Origin: Flammeovirgaceae bacterium UBA4465
Lineage (GTDB): Bacteria; Bacteroidota; Bacteroidia; Cytophagales; Cyclobacteriaceae
DNA length: 36,198 bases
Reading direction: 5' to 3'
Assembly: GCA_905182655.1 (NCBI GenBank)
Contig: CAJJCN010000015.1
Coordinates: forward strand, 1-36,198
The translations under genes were made by a program, and so were the position numbers. Each line of letters opens with the position of its first letter. The first letter of the stretch is position 1. The notes under the pieces are model-generated. The model ran no database searches and was not told the DNA's origin. It saw only the letters and a program-made list of their open reading frames with translations. Below are positions 17,824 through 25,900 of this stretch, piece by piece.

Positions 17824-17987
17824 CTGATCGGCAAGATCGGCAAAATATGCTGAAATGATTCTTTTTTCATCAAAGATTCATGTTCAGGGGCTGATAATAA
17901 TGGTAATTATCCTTAAATGGCTTTAATGTTTATGGTGGCACATACCTTGGACATTTAGTAGAAGATCAGTAGAGATCGAAACGGCCC

Positions 17988-19127
17988 TTATTTATCTAAG
18001 GCCTTGAGCATTTTGTGATAAACATCACTGTTTTGATAAAATCCAGAAAAATGATTGGACCCTGGACCAAAAGCTAAGACAGGGATTAAGGAGGCACTGT
18101 GACCGGTAGTTGAAAAGGTTGGAACGATGTCGTTATAGTCATGCTCATCTTCACCTTTTGAGTTTTGTCCAATGACCTTTCCCGATAGGGTAAATCCTCC
18201 CGTTTCGTGATCTGCGGTAACAATGACCAAAGTATTGCCCTCTTTTTCTGCATAATCCAAGACGGAACCTACCATTTGATCAAAGTCCAACAATTCTGTG
18301 ATAAGGTAATCAGTTACATTGTCGTGCCCGGCCCAATCAATTTGAGAGCCTTCCACCATGAGGAAAAAAGGGGAATTACTCTTGTCAAAATAGGTTAATG
18401 CTTTTTGTGTTGATTTCACTAGAAAATCACCTCGGCCTTCGATCATTTTTGGCATATCTTCTTCTCCCAAGATGAAGGCATGCTTTTTATTTCCATCGAT
18501 CTCTTTTTCCATCGAGTCAGTATAGATCTCAAACCCATTGGTTTTGAGTAGGTCTAGAATATTTTTTCCATCTTTTCTGTTTTGAAAGAATTTCAATCCA
18601 CCACCTGCAAAAAAATCGATAGGTGAGGTAGCCATTTGTTCAGCTATTTGCTCTTCCCAATCTCTGGAGGCAACATGGGCATAAAATGAGGCAGGTGTGG
18701 CATGGGTGATGGAGGAGGTTGCAATGAGACCTGTTTGGTAATTTTCTTTGGAGAGTAATTCGACGATATTCTCTACAGGTTGCTTATCCATGTCAACACC
18801 AATGGCCCCATTAAATGTTTTGATACCCGAGGCAAAAGAAGTGGCACCCGCGGCAGAATCTGTGATCTTTGAATTTGCGGCGATCACATTGCTCAATCCA
18901 ATCGTTTTAAAACGTGCGAAATTGGGTAGCTGGTCACTAAAATAAAAACTTGAAGAAAGCTGACTGAGTCCCATGCCATCCCCAATTAATAAAATAACAT
19001 TAAATGGTTGATTCGCCTTTATTGCCGGTTTTTCTGTTAATTTAGGTGGAGTTCCTTCACAATGACAAGCCAATAAGAGGACAACCAAAGCCATCCAAAG
19101 ATTATGTATTCGTATTTTTATATCCAC
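17988..19127 (-). CDS. Alkaline phosphatase, predicted lipoprotein
   Basis: A 379-residue PhoA-superfamily phosphatase that releases phosphate from monoesters outside the inner membrane. The N terminus has a hydrophobic segment ending in LLLAC, a lipobox with lipidated Cys21, so it should be membrane-anchored rather than free in the periplasm. All active-site motifs are kept: IGDGMG (metal Asp50), TDSAAGA (phosphorylated Ser91), VEGSQIDWAGH, TADHETGGF and TTGHSASL. It is shorter than E. coli PhoA (471 residues) but has the full catalytic set. The start is GTG; the next ATG (at 19094) would leave the signal peptide without its basic N terminus. A perfect inverted repeat lies just upstream. Confidence 0.93.
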   Translation of the reverse strand: MDIKIRIHNLWMALVVLLLACHCEGTPPKLTEKPAIKANQPFNVILLIGDGMGLSQLSSSFYFSDQLPNFARFKTIGLSNVIAANSKITDSAAGATSFASGIKTFNGAIGVDMDKQPVENIVELLSKENYQTGLIATSSITHATPASFYAHVASRDWEEQIAEQMATSPIDFFAGGGLKFFQNRKDGKNILDLLKTNGFEIYTDSMEKEIDGNKKHAFILGEEDMPKMIEGRGDFLVKSTQKALTYFDKSNSPFFLMVEGSQIDWAGHDNVTDYLITELLDFDQMVGSVLDYAEKEGNTLVIVTADHETGGFTLSGKVIGQNSKGEDEHDYNDIVPTFSTTGHSASLIPVLAFGPGSNHFSGFYQNSDVYHKMLKALDK

Positions 19128-19143
19128 TAGTTGTATTTTTAGT

Positions 19144-19174
19144 AAAGCTTATTAATTTATGTGACCTAAGCTTT
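19144..19174. repeat. Inverted repeat upstream of alkaline phosphatase gene
   Basis: AAAGCTTA and TAAGCTTT form a perfect 8-base inverted repeat separated by 15 bases. It sits 16 bases upstream of the GTG start of the phosphatase gene, in the probable 5' leader or operator. Each arm contains the palindrome AAGCTT. It could be a regulator site or an mRNA hairpin; it has no T-run, so it is not a terminator. Confidence 0.5.
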
Positions 19175-19392
19175 AATTCCGTATTATCATTTGAGTATTT
19201 TCGTATCTTATCAGAGATGGGTAATATAGCATGAGATGTATTCTGATTTGTATTTGAGCTCATCAATTTTCCCTTTTTTTGGATGAAGGGTATTTTAAAG
19301 AGAGCAACTTCAACTGTCATCTATTGAATCATCTTTCGTGGTCTTTCAAAATCATTTTGAAGCAAAAAATTGATTGAATGGGCATTTTAAGG

Positions 19393-21636
19393 TCAAAGAG
19401 GGGTCTGCTTGAGGGTCCTTTCAAATGCCTCAAAAAATTGATCTACATTTTGGATGGTAAAACAAAGCGGAGGCTTTAATTTCAATACATTGTCTCGGGG
19501 CCCATCTGTACCCGTGAGGATGAGTCGCCTTTTTAATTCATTTTTTATTTTTGAGGCATAGGCTGTCGCCGGTGCCAACGTTATCGGATGCACCAATTCT
19601 AGTCCAAGAAAGAGTCCTTGATTTCTAACATCGCCGATTTGAGGATAATCTGGGACCAAATTTTTGGCACATTCGTCGAAATAACTACCGACTTTTGAGG
19701 CATGTGCCTGCAAATTTTCGCGTTCAATCACATCGAGTACGGCATGAGCTATTTGCATAGAGACGGGATTACCTCCAAAGGAGCTAAAAAATTCCATACC
19801 GTTATCAAAAGATTCACTCAAAGCCAAAGTAGAGACCACGCCTCCTATAGGATGTCCATTTCCCATGGGTTTGCCAAGTACGACCAGGTCTGGGACGATG
19901 TCATAAAGTTCATAGCCCCAGAATACAGTTCCCATACGACCAAAGCCGACTTGCACCTCATCGGATATACACACAATTCCTTGTTCCTTGAGATAGGGGT
20001 ATAAGGTTTGTAAATAACCGCCTGCAAGGGGTACTTGCCCTCCACAACCTGATATAGGCTCAGCGATAAAGGCCGCTGGAGTGATATCTTTTGCCAGTAG
20101 ATCCTCAATAATTGCAATGGCTTCTAAGGCATAATCTTCACCTGAACTATGTGTGCCGTGGTACATTTTTGGTAAGGGAAGGACAGTTATATTATCATTG
20201 GCCCCACTGCCGCCTTTTCCATCAAACTTGTAAGCACTGATATCGATTCCCATGCGGGTATGTCCATGGTAGCCATCTGCCAATACTAAAAGATGTTTGT
20301 TGGAAGTAAAATTTTGAGCCATGCGAATGGCTAGATCCGCGGCTTCGCTGCCAGAGTTCACAAATATTACCTTATCGAGTGCATCAGGAAAATAATTCAA
20401 CAGTCTTTCGCTATAGCCCATAAGGGCCTCATATAAGTATCTGGTATTCGTATTCAGTTTATTGATTTGTTTTGCTGCGGCTTGAGTGATGTCAGGATGG
20501 CAATGTCCCACATGTGGGATGTTATTGTAGGCGTCTAAATACGTGTCTCCATTGGCAGCATACATATACTGAAAGGCGGCAGAAGTCATATGAATGGGAT
20601 CGTCATAACTCAGACTCAGTACACTGCTGAGGTGTTTTTTTCTCTTTAAAATTAGGGCAGGTGTAAGATTTAGCCGTTCAGGGGCAAAAGATTTTGTGAG
20701 ACGGTTCCTAAATAAAATAGGATTTATTTCCAACCATTTCGACAATAAGGCCCAAGCTTTATTTTCGGTCACAAAAATATAATCCTCGGCATTCCCTTGA
20801 GATCGCTCTTTGTTTGAGCTGATGACGCTCACGCATAAGCGGGCAGCGATCAGGTAATAAAGCAGATCAATTTCTTTTTCATCAAGTTTTTGTATGGAAA
20901 GATAACCTTCTATCAAAGCAACAGCTCGGGTAAGTGGGCTTGGGGTATCCAAGAGTAAGTAAGCCATAGCAATGGCCACGTCACATATTCTAGGTGCATA
21001 ACATAGATCACCAAAATCTATGATGCCTTTGATTTCGTTACCTGATACCAAAACATTCCAATCATTTAAATCATTGTGGATGATTTTTTTTGGAAGTTTT
21101 CGGAGCGGGTCACTACAGACTTGCTTGAATTGTTCTAAAAAATAACTGACTATTTTTCGCTGACTGGGATCAGAAATTAGGTCCATGTCCTCAACGCTAT
21201 CGAGACAATTCATCAGATTCCATTTGTGATCATAGGCTTCGATTTCAACATCTCTGTAGGAGTCCAAAGATTGGTGAGACAAAGCAATCACTTTTCCAAA
21301 ATTGAAACTCAGTTCAGGAGTAGCTTGAACATCTTTTAGAAAAACGCCATTGATAAAACAAAGCATTCGTGAAAAACTGCGATCAGGATAGGTAATGAGA
21401 GGGTCGTCGTAGGTAGGACTTGAAACTTCTATGGGCAGCTGTGCGGACAAATGAGCCATGATTTTATTTTCAGCTTCAATCCTTTTGAAACTGTCAGGAT
21501 CCGTGTGATGTTTGAAAAGATAGGTTTGGCCAGCAAGATCTTCAACTTGATAATTGACACTCCCATAACCTGCCAAGCGCGTTATTTTGGCGGGTGTGAT
21601 CGGATAGGGCTCGAAGAGGTCATAATTGCTCATCAT
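19393..21636 (-). CDS. Small-molecule kinase fused to class III aminotransferase/phospho-lyase
   Basis: A 747-residue two-domain enzyme. Residues 1-300 are an APH/choline-kinase-like phosphotransferase: IIHNDLNDWNVL (catalytic Asp189, Asn194) and IIDFGD (Asp207). Residues 335-745 are a class III PLP enzyme: YLDAYNNIPHVGHCHP, VNSGSEAADLAIRMA, ISDEVQVGFGR and the PLP lysine K589 in LGKPMGNGHPIGG. This domain resembles the AGXT2L group (ethanolamine-phosphate and phosphohydroxylysine phospho-lyases) more than ordinary transaminases. A fused kinase and phospho-lyase would phosphorylate a hydroxy-amine and then eliminate phosphate and ammonia, as human HYKK plus PHYKPL do with hydroxylysine. The substrate is inferred. 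It is followed 265 bases later by the alkaline phosphatase gene. Confidence 0.9.
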   Translation of the reverse strand: MMSNYDLFEPYPITPAKITRLAGYGSVNYQVEDLAGQTYLFKHHTDPDSFKRIEAENKIMAHLSAQLPIEVSSPTYDDPLITYPDRSFSRMLCFINGVFLKDVQATPELSFNFGKVIALSHQSLDSYRDVEIEAYDHKWNLMNCLDSVEDMDLISDPSQRKIVSYFLEQFKQVCSDPLRKLPKKIIHNDLNDWNVLVSGNEIKGIIDFGDLCYAPRICDVAIAMAYLLLDTPSPLTRAVALIEGYLSIQKLDEKEIDLLYYLIAARLCVSVISSNKERSQGNAEDYIFVTENKAWALLSKWLEINPILFRNRLTKSFAPERLNLTPALILKRKKHLSSVLSLSYDDPIHMTSAAFQYMYAANGDTYLDAYNNIPHVGHCHPDITQAAAKQINKLNTNTRYLYEALMGYSERLLNYFPDALDKVIFVNSGSEAADLAIRMAQNFTSNKHLLVLADGYHGHTRMGIDISAYKFDGKGGSGANDNITVLPLPKMYHGTHSSGEDYALEAIAIIEDLLAKDITPAAFIAEPISGCGGQVPLAGGYLQTLYPYLKEQGIVCISDEVQVGFGRMGTVFWGYELYDIVPDLVVLGKPMGNGHPIGGVVSTLALSESFDNGMEFFSSFGGNPVSMQIAHAVLDVIERENLQAHASKVGSYFDECAKNLVPDYPQIGDVRNQGLFLGLELVHPITLAPATAYASKIKNELKRRLILTGTDGPRDNVLKLKPPLCFTIQNVDQFFEAFERTLKQTPL

Positions 21637-21746
21637 TTTATAAATAGATCACTTCATGATTTTTTCAAATCAGGGTACCATTCTTATTTTTTTAATCTAT
21701 CATTAAACCCAAGTCACAACAAGGGTAAACCCTTTCTAGGTGTCGG

Positions 21747-22712
21747 TTATCGGTATTTATTGAAAAGGATTTGAATGGAATCATCCATAGATTTGTAAAC
21801 ATCACCTGACCGAATCATTTCATCAGCAGCATAGCTTCCAGTAAATTTATAATTATTGCAGCTGTTGATGGAAAGAATCCTACCATCAATAGATCTGACC
21901 ATTACCCACATAAACTTACCATGTAAAAAGGAGAAAATAATTTTAGGATAACTTCTGCCTGGAGTTTTCTCAACAATGATTTTTTGATAGGCTTGGAAGG
22001 GAACAAAAGTATATAGATTTACCAGTGACCTGTCAATTTCGAGGGCCTCTTCTTCCTTAAAATAGTCTTCTAATAAGCTGTATTTTGTTTTTCTTAAAGC
22101 TTTAATATTCTCTTCCACATTCCAAAAATCTTCATTTGGAACACCTGCAGCAGCATTTTTGAGTAGGTGCCGCAATTGTTGGCATAAAAATACATAATCG
22201 TGTTTGCTCAAATAACCATTAGCAAAGGTGATCACCGTAGCAATTTTCTCTCTTTTCCCATCAAAAACGCTCAGTTGATGTTCATGATATTCCAATTGAA
22301 TTTTATCATAATTAAAATTAGCTAGGGCATCTTTCTGGGCTTCGGTAGCGTCTCTTGAAGCGCCTAAAATCCATTGCTCCATACTTCCGTTGGCATATGC
22401 AGGTAGTGATTTTATTTGTTTTCCCAACGACTCAGTTTGCGTAAGAATGGCATAGTCTTGCGTTTTTGATTTCAAAAGGCTTTTAATTCCTTTGGGAAAC
22501 ATAAATTTCACACGCTTACTGGGCCAGTGCTCTTGAAAGGTCTCTCTTAAGACCTTATTCAAGGCTTTTTCAACTCCTGAACTTTCAGGGAGCAGCTGAA
22601 CCACCAATTCTTTGCTGTTAACAAGTGCTGCAACCTCTTGATCGGGATACATGTATTGGGCTTGAGTGTGAGAAATAAGAAGGGCAAATACTATGGTTAG
22701 GGTATTTTTCAT
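21747..22712 (-). CDS. Secreted protein of unknown function
   Basis: A 321-residue protein with a Sec signal peptide (hydrophobic residues 5-14; cleavage probably after HTQA before QYMYPD). The mature part has no motif I can name. There are three short blocks that look structured: PKGIKSLLKSKTQDYAILTQ, LSVFDGKREKIATVITFANG and KIIFSFLHGKFMWVMVRSID. The last block reads like a beta-rich nucleotide- or ligand-facing strand. Paralogues in Bacteroidota are likely but I cannot confirm. It is 110 bases upstream of the kinase/aminotransferase gene and 25 bases downstream of the oxidoreductase gene, all on one strand, so they may share a transcript. Confidence 0.65.
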   Translation of the reverse strand: MKNTLTIVFALLISHTQAQYMYPDQEVAALVNSKELVVQLLPESSGVEKALNKVLRETFQEHWPSKRVKFMFPKGIKSLLKSKTQDYAILTQTESLGKQIKSLPAYANGSMEQWILGASRDATEAQKDALANFNYDKIQLEYHEHQLSVFDGKREKIATVITFANGYLSKHDYVFLCQQLRHLLKNAAAGVPNEDFWNVEENIKALRKTKYSLLEDYFKEEEALEIDRSLVNLYTFVPFQAYQKIIVEKTPGRSYPKIIFSFLHGKFMWVMVRSIDGRILSINSCNNYKFTGSYAADEMIRSGDVYKSMDDSIQILFNKYR

Positions 22713-22737
22713 TCGGGAAAAGTAAATAATTAAAGCG

Positions 22738-23784
22738 TCATCTCCATGGAAGTGTACACTTTTTAAGTGAACTCTCTAGCGCGATTTCTATGATTTTAAT
22801 CGTATGCATGGCATCTTTTGGATCCACTAGTAAGACTTCATTTTTGACCAAAGCGTCATAGATGTTTTGGTAATAGATTCGGTAGTCTCCAGGAGGTGAG
22901 ACTATGGTTTCAGTAATGTCTTGATGGTCCACTAACAAACTGAGTTTACCCGCTTGTTCGATGGGTTCTTGACCCCATTGGGTCTTGCTTTCGGGGGTCA
23001 GACCGGCGGTAAGATCTCCTTCTTGTATGTCAAGTCCAAATTTTTCAAAAGTACCATTCATTCCATTTAATTTAAATACGGGACCTGGAATTTTGACTAA
23101 CATACTTGATCTTAAGTTGACTTTGAGCCCAGGATAATCCAGCCTTACCTCAAAATAGTCATTGGCTTTACCTCCCCGCTGATTCCTTAAGTCTGCGGTA
23201 ATAAATTCGGGAAGCCCAAAAAATACGATCGCCTGGTCAATCAAATGAGACCCTAAATCATAAAGTATACCCGATCCAGGCACAAGATCTTCTCTCCAAT
23301 TTCCATTGAACGAATTTCTGAAACGATCAAAATTCATGGTGACCTCTACTATTTTACCAAGGCGCTTGGAACGTATGATTTTTTCAACGACCAAAAAATC
23401 TGAAACGAATCGACGATTTTGATAAACAGAGAGTAACAAGTTTTTGGACTTTGCCAGATGAATTAAATCAGAAGCTTCCGTACTGGTTACAGTGAAAGGT
23501 TTGTCTACGATGACATTTTTTCCCGCGAGTAGGGCTTGTTTAGCCAATTGATAGTGAAATTCATTTGGTGTAACGATGATGATCAGATCAATTTTTGGAT
23601 CTTCAATAATCGTACTGGAATGACTTACTATCTTGACCTCAGGATATCTTTCTTGAGCAAGTTTACTCCAAAAAGGATTGGTCGTACGAATGGATTTAAT
23701 GTTAAAACCAGAAATACAGCTTATTATGGGCGCATGAAAAACTTGGCCCGCCATACCAAAACCTAAAATACCTATATTGATCAT
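22738..23784 (-). CDS. Gfo/Idh/MocA-family oxidoreductase
   Basis: A 348-residue NAD(P)-dependent oxidoreductase. The Rossmann motif GILGFGMAGQ sits at residues 5-14; VTPNEFHYQLAKQALLAGKNVIVDKPF (about 71-97) carries the catalytic lysine of the family's EKP motif, here DKP. NWREDLVPGSGILYDLGSHLIDQ is the conserved substrate-site segment with His. The overall pattern is like E. coli YdgJ and inositol-dehydrogenase-like members such as IolW/IolU, which oxidise cyclitols or sugars. The substrate cannot be read here. It starts 49 bases after the VOC gene on the same strand. Confidence 0.88.
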   Translation of the reverse strand: MINIGILGFGMAGQVFHAPIISCISGFNIKSIRTTNPFWSKLAQERYPEVKIVSHSSTIIEDPKIDLIIIVTPNEFHYQLAKQALLAGKNVIVDKPFTVTSTEASDLIHLAKSKNLLLSVYQNRRFVSDFLVVEKIIRSKRLGKIVEVTMNFDRFRNSFNGNWREDLVPGSGILYDLGSHLIDQAIVFFGLPEFITADLRNQRGGKANDYFEVRLDYPGLKVNLRSSMLVKIPGPVFKLNGMNGTFEKFGLDIQEGDLTAGLTPESKTQWGQEPIEQAGKLSLLVDHQDITETIVSPPGDYRIYYQNIYDALVKNEVLLVDPKDAMHTIKIIEIALESSLKKCTLPWR

Positions 23785-23833
23785 GCTCTTAGAGTTATAA
23801 ATTTTAATACCTACCTTGAATTAGCCGAACGGC

Positions 23834-24262
23834 TTACTTCACAAATAGCTGTGATAAATTTTTAAATGCCTTAAACTCTAACGCATTGCCTGAAGGATCT
23901 TTGAAAAACATGGTAGCTTGTTCTCCAGGTTGACCTTCAAACCTTATATAGGGCTCAATAAGAAAATTAATATGATGCCTTTTGAGTCTCTCAGACAATT
24001 CCTTCCAAAGGGCCATTTCCAAAACAACTCCAAAATGAGGGATAGGAACCTCATGACCATCTACCGGATTATGATTTTCTTTCTCAGGCTCAGTGGATTG
24101 CTCTATTTCATGTATGACTAATTGATGACCATAAAAATCGAAATCCACCCATTGCGTATCACTCCGACCTTCGGTACACTGTATGATATCTCGATAGAAA
24201 GTTCTGGCAGCTGCTAAATTATTTACAGGGATAGCTAGGTGAAAAGGAGATAACTTAGACAT
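23834..24262 (-). CDS. VOC-family (glyoxalase/dioxygenase-fold) protein
   Basis: A 142-residue single-domain VOC protein. The N-terminal FHLAIPVNNLAAARTFY and the central WVDFDFYGHQLVIHE, then a C-terminal MFFKDPSGNALEFKAF, form a strongly conserved arrangement for a VOC subgroup annotated as glyoxalase-like. Putative metal ligands are His8, a His in YGHQLVIH and the Glu of ALEFK. The reaction is unknown; family members include glyoxalases, ring-cleavage dioxygenases and resistance proteins. It is followed by the oxidoreductase gene on the same strand. Confidence 0.88.
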   Translation of the reverse strand: MSKLSPFHLAIPVNNLAAARTFYRDIIQCTEGRSDTQWVDFDFYGHQLVIHEIEQSTEPEKENHNPVDGHEVPIPHFGVVLEMALWKELSERLKRHHINFLIEPYIRFEGQPGEQATMFFKDPSGNALEFKAFKNLSQLFVK

Positions 24263-24393
24263 AAGTAGAGGTTGTTATTTTTGATTTGTTAATTTAAGAA
24301 AATTAAGAATAAAATTATAATCTATTATTTTATAAATATGATTTTATGTTCATTTAAGTGCCAATCTTTGCGAAAAAACTAATATTGGTAATC

Positions 24394-25116
24394 TTAAAGC
24401 ATGTATCCAAACTGAGCGGCAGTTTGACGGATCATGGGCACAATTATATCTAAATTTGCTTTCGCGAGGTTTTCTTTCCAGCGATTTATTTTGTTATGAT
24501 GGTCTTGAGTAGAATAAGTCCTAGAGGTCAGAGCTTCGATGAAATCTTCATTATTGTTGTTTTGAACGCTAGGATTTCATGATTTTAACGCTAGATCATG
24601 CGACCCTGGATCAATTTCCAATTGCTTGCAGATGTCCCTAGAAAATTTTGACGCATCTCCTACCAAATCTTCAAATTTGGTAACTATGGCTATTTTTTTG
24701 ATGGATGCATAGCCGATTGAATTGATATAGTTTCAGTGGTGTGCACATTTTTTTAATAAGCTTTCGTGCATCCAATCTTTGTAGTTAGGAGGTTGAGGAT
24801 GATGACCCCATGTTTTTGAAATCCCTACTCTCAGAGAGCAACTGGCGTCTAAAGGCTCTCGGAGCTGCCAATAAATTTTAATATTGGGAATTCGCTCCAA
24901 TAATACGTCCAAGGGAAAAGATAATCCAGGCGTATTTTGATATTTTCTGTTCTCTCTAGGTATTTTAGCAGCAATGGGCTTGGAAAAGTCTTTGTTCAGA
25001 TACAGGTCAAAATCGATTTTGCTGTAATAGGTATGAGTACTGAGAGGGTTAAAAAGTTCGCCGAAAATAGAAGTACCAGATCTTTTGCACCCCAAGATTA
25101 ATACATTTTCACACAT
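24394..25116 (-). pseudogene. Sulfotransferase-like gene broken by two in-frame TGA codons
   Basis: Reading on the minus strand from ATG 25116 gives a PAPS-dependent sulfotransferase N terminus (LILGCKRSGTSIFGELF, the 5'-phosphosulfate P-loop; LREPLDASCSLR, the 3'-phosphate site) and then a TGA at 24733-24735. Without any frame change the frame continues: NYINSIGYASIKKIAIVTKF then EDLVGD (the typical Lys/Arg-Tyr/Phe-Glu-Asp-Leu segment), another TGA at 24577-24579, then RTYSTQDHHNKINRWKENL and a typical end QFGYML with TAA at 24394-24396. Restored length is 240 residues, normal for small bacterial sulfotransferases. It starts one base after the cutC stop, so it is the second gene of that operon. 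The first 127 codons could still be translated, giving an inactive fragment. Confidence 0.85.
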
Positions 25117-25117
25117 T

Positions 25118-25750
25118 TTATTCTTTAAGATTACCCACAAGCAGTTTTCCATGATACTCGGTAATCCCTAATAATTCTATCATAGCAGTCAAGTTGAGAT
25201 CGTTTATTTTGCCGGCTGCAATGATTTTTATGTGTTTACTGTGGGCATCCATCTTTCGAATAACGGACGCGCCTTGTTCAGCTGTGGGCGCACCGCCAGA
25301 GGTGAGAATGTGCGTAATGCCCTTGATAGCTGCTAAAGTTTGGGTAGCATCTACAGGATCCGGAGTGAGGTCAATAGCTTTGTGGAATACTAAGTTCAAG
25401 CCCTCAGCTGCTTTTGCAATTTTCTCAACAGTGGGAATATCAATATTAAAATCCACCAATAAGGCACCAAAAACAATTCCTTTAATGCCCAGCTCTTTGT
25501 AGGCGTGTATGGTATCAATCATCGTCTCAATTTCATGAGGCAGGTATTGAAAATTAATGGCTCGAGATCTGATCATCGCATGGACTGGAATTTTAAGGGC
25601 CGCTAGCGTTCTTTTTGTTAATTCAAGCGTGGGTGTCAATCCATCTAAGGACAAGTGGCTACATAATTCGATTCTATCTGCACCTTTTGACTCCGCAGAT
25701 AAGGCATCTGAAAAGGTATCTACGCATACTTCGATCAAAGGATTTTTCAT
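25118..25750 (-). CDS. cutC: CutC family protein (copper homeostasis-like)
   Basis: A 210-residue TIM-barrel protein of the CutC family. Family blocks are EVCVDTFSDALSAESKGADRIELC at the start, LSLDGLTPT, MIRSRAINFQY, GIVFGALLVD, LVFHKAIDLTPDP and ILTSGGAPTAEQG. CutC was named for copper tolerance in E. coli, but its biochemical role has been disputed and a link to copper is not certain. It is shorter than the E. coli protein (248) because the C-terminal end is missing; the barrel strands seen here are nevertheless complete to GKLLVGNL. The damaged sulfotransferase starts one base downstream. Divergent from the serine dehydratase gene. Confidence 0.9.
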   Translation of the reverse strand: MKNPLIEVCVDTFSDALSAESKGADRIELCSHLSLDGLTPTLELTKRTLAALKIPVHAMIRSRAINFQYLPHEIETMIDTIHAYKELGIKGIVFGALLVDFNIDIPTVEKIAKAAEGLNLVFHKAIDLTPDPVDATQTLAAIKGITHILTSGGAPTAEQGASVIRKMDAHSKHIKIIAAGKINDLNLTAMIELLGITEYHGKLLVGNLKE

Positions 25751-25825
25751 AGTTTAAATATGGAACTAAATAAATTGAAATCATCTGATTTAACGGCTTT
25801 TGTATTTCATCAGAATCCTTAAAAA

Positions 25826-25843
25826 TGATGAGCGGTCTCATCA
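25826..25843. repeat. Inverted repeat between divergent cutC and sdaA genes
   Basis: TGATGAG-CGGT-CTCATCA is a perfect 7-base inverted repeat with a four-base centre in the 150-base divergent spacer. A nearby copy of the half-site (TTTCATCAGAA at about 25805-25815) is loosely related. No T-run follows either arm. It is a plausible regulator-binding operator for one or both genes. Confidence 0.5.
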
Positions 25844-25900
25844 GATAGTATGATTAATACTTTATTTTATTAATTTTAGTCACCATTAAAATAAAGGCCA

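Noticed and set aside
19702-20004. 100-residue plus-strand reading frame opposite the aminotransferase
   Set aside because: Antisense to a clearly coding, conserved PLP domain; composition and lack of motifs mark it as a shadow.
21721-21734. AAGGGTAAACCCTT palindrome before the kinase/lyase gene
   Set aside because: Two-base centre cannot form a good hairpin, and the motif is short enough to occur by chance.
24577-24735. Two TGA codons in the sulfotransferase frame as selenocysteine or TGA-read-through sites
   Set aside because: Neither TGA falls at a catalytic position, no SECIS-like hairpin is obvious, and TGA acts as a normal stop for other genes here. Decay is simpler.
24733-25152. Start of the sulfotransferase-like frame at ATG 25152
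   Set aside because: This start would overlap cutC by 35 bases; ATG 25116, one base after the cutC stop, matches the family start of the P-loop.
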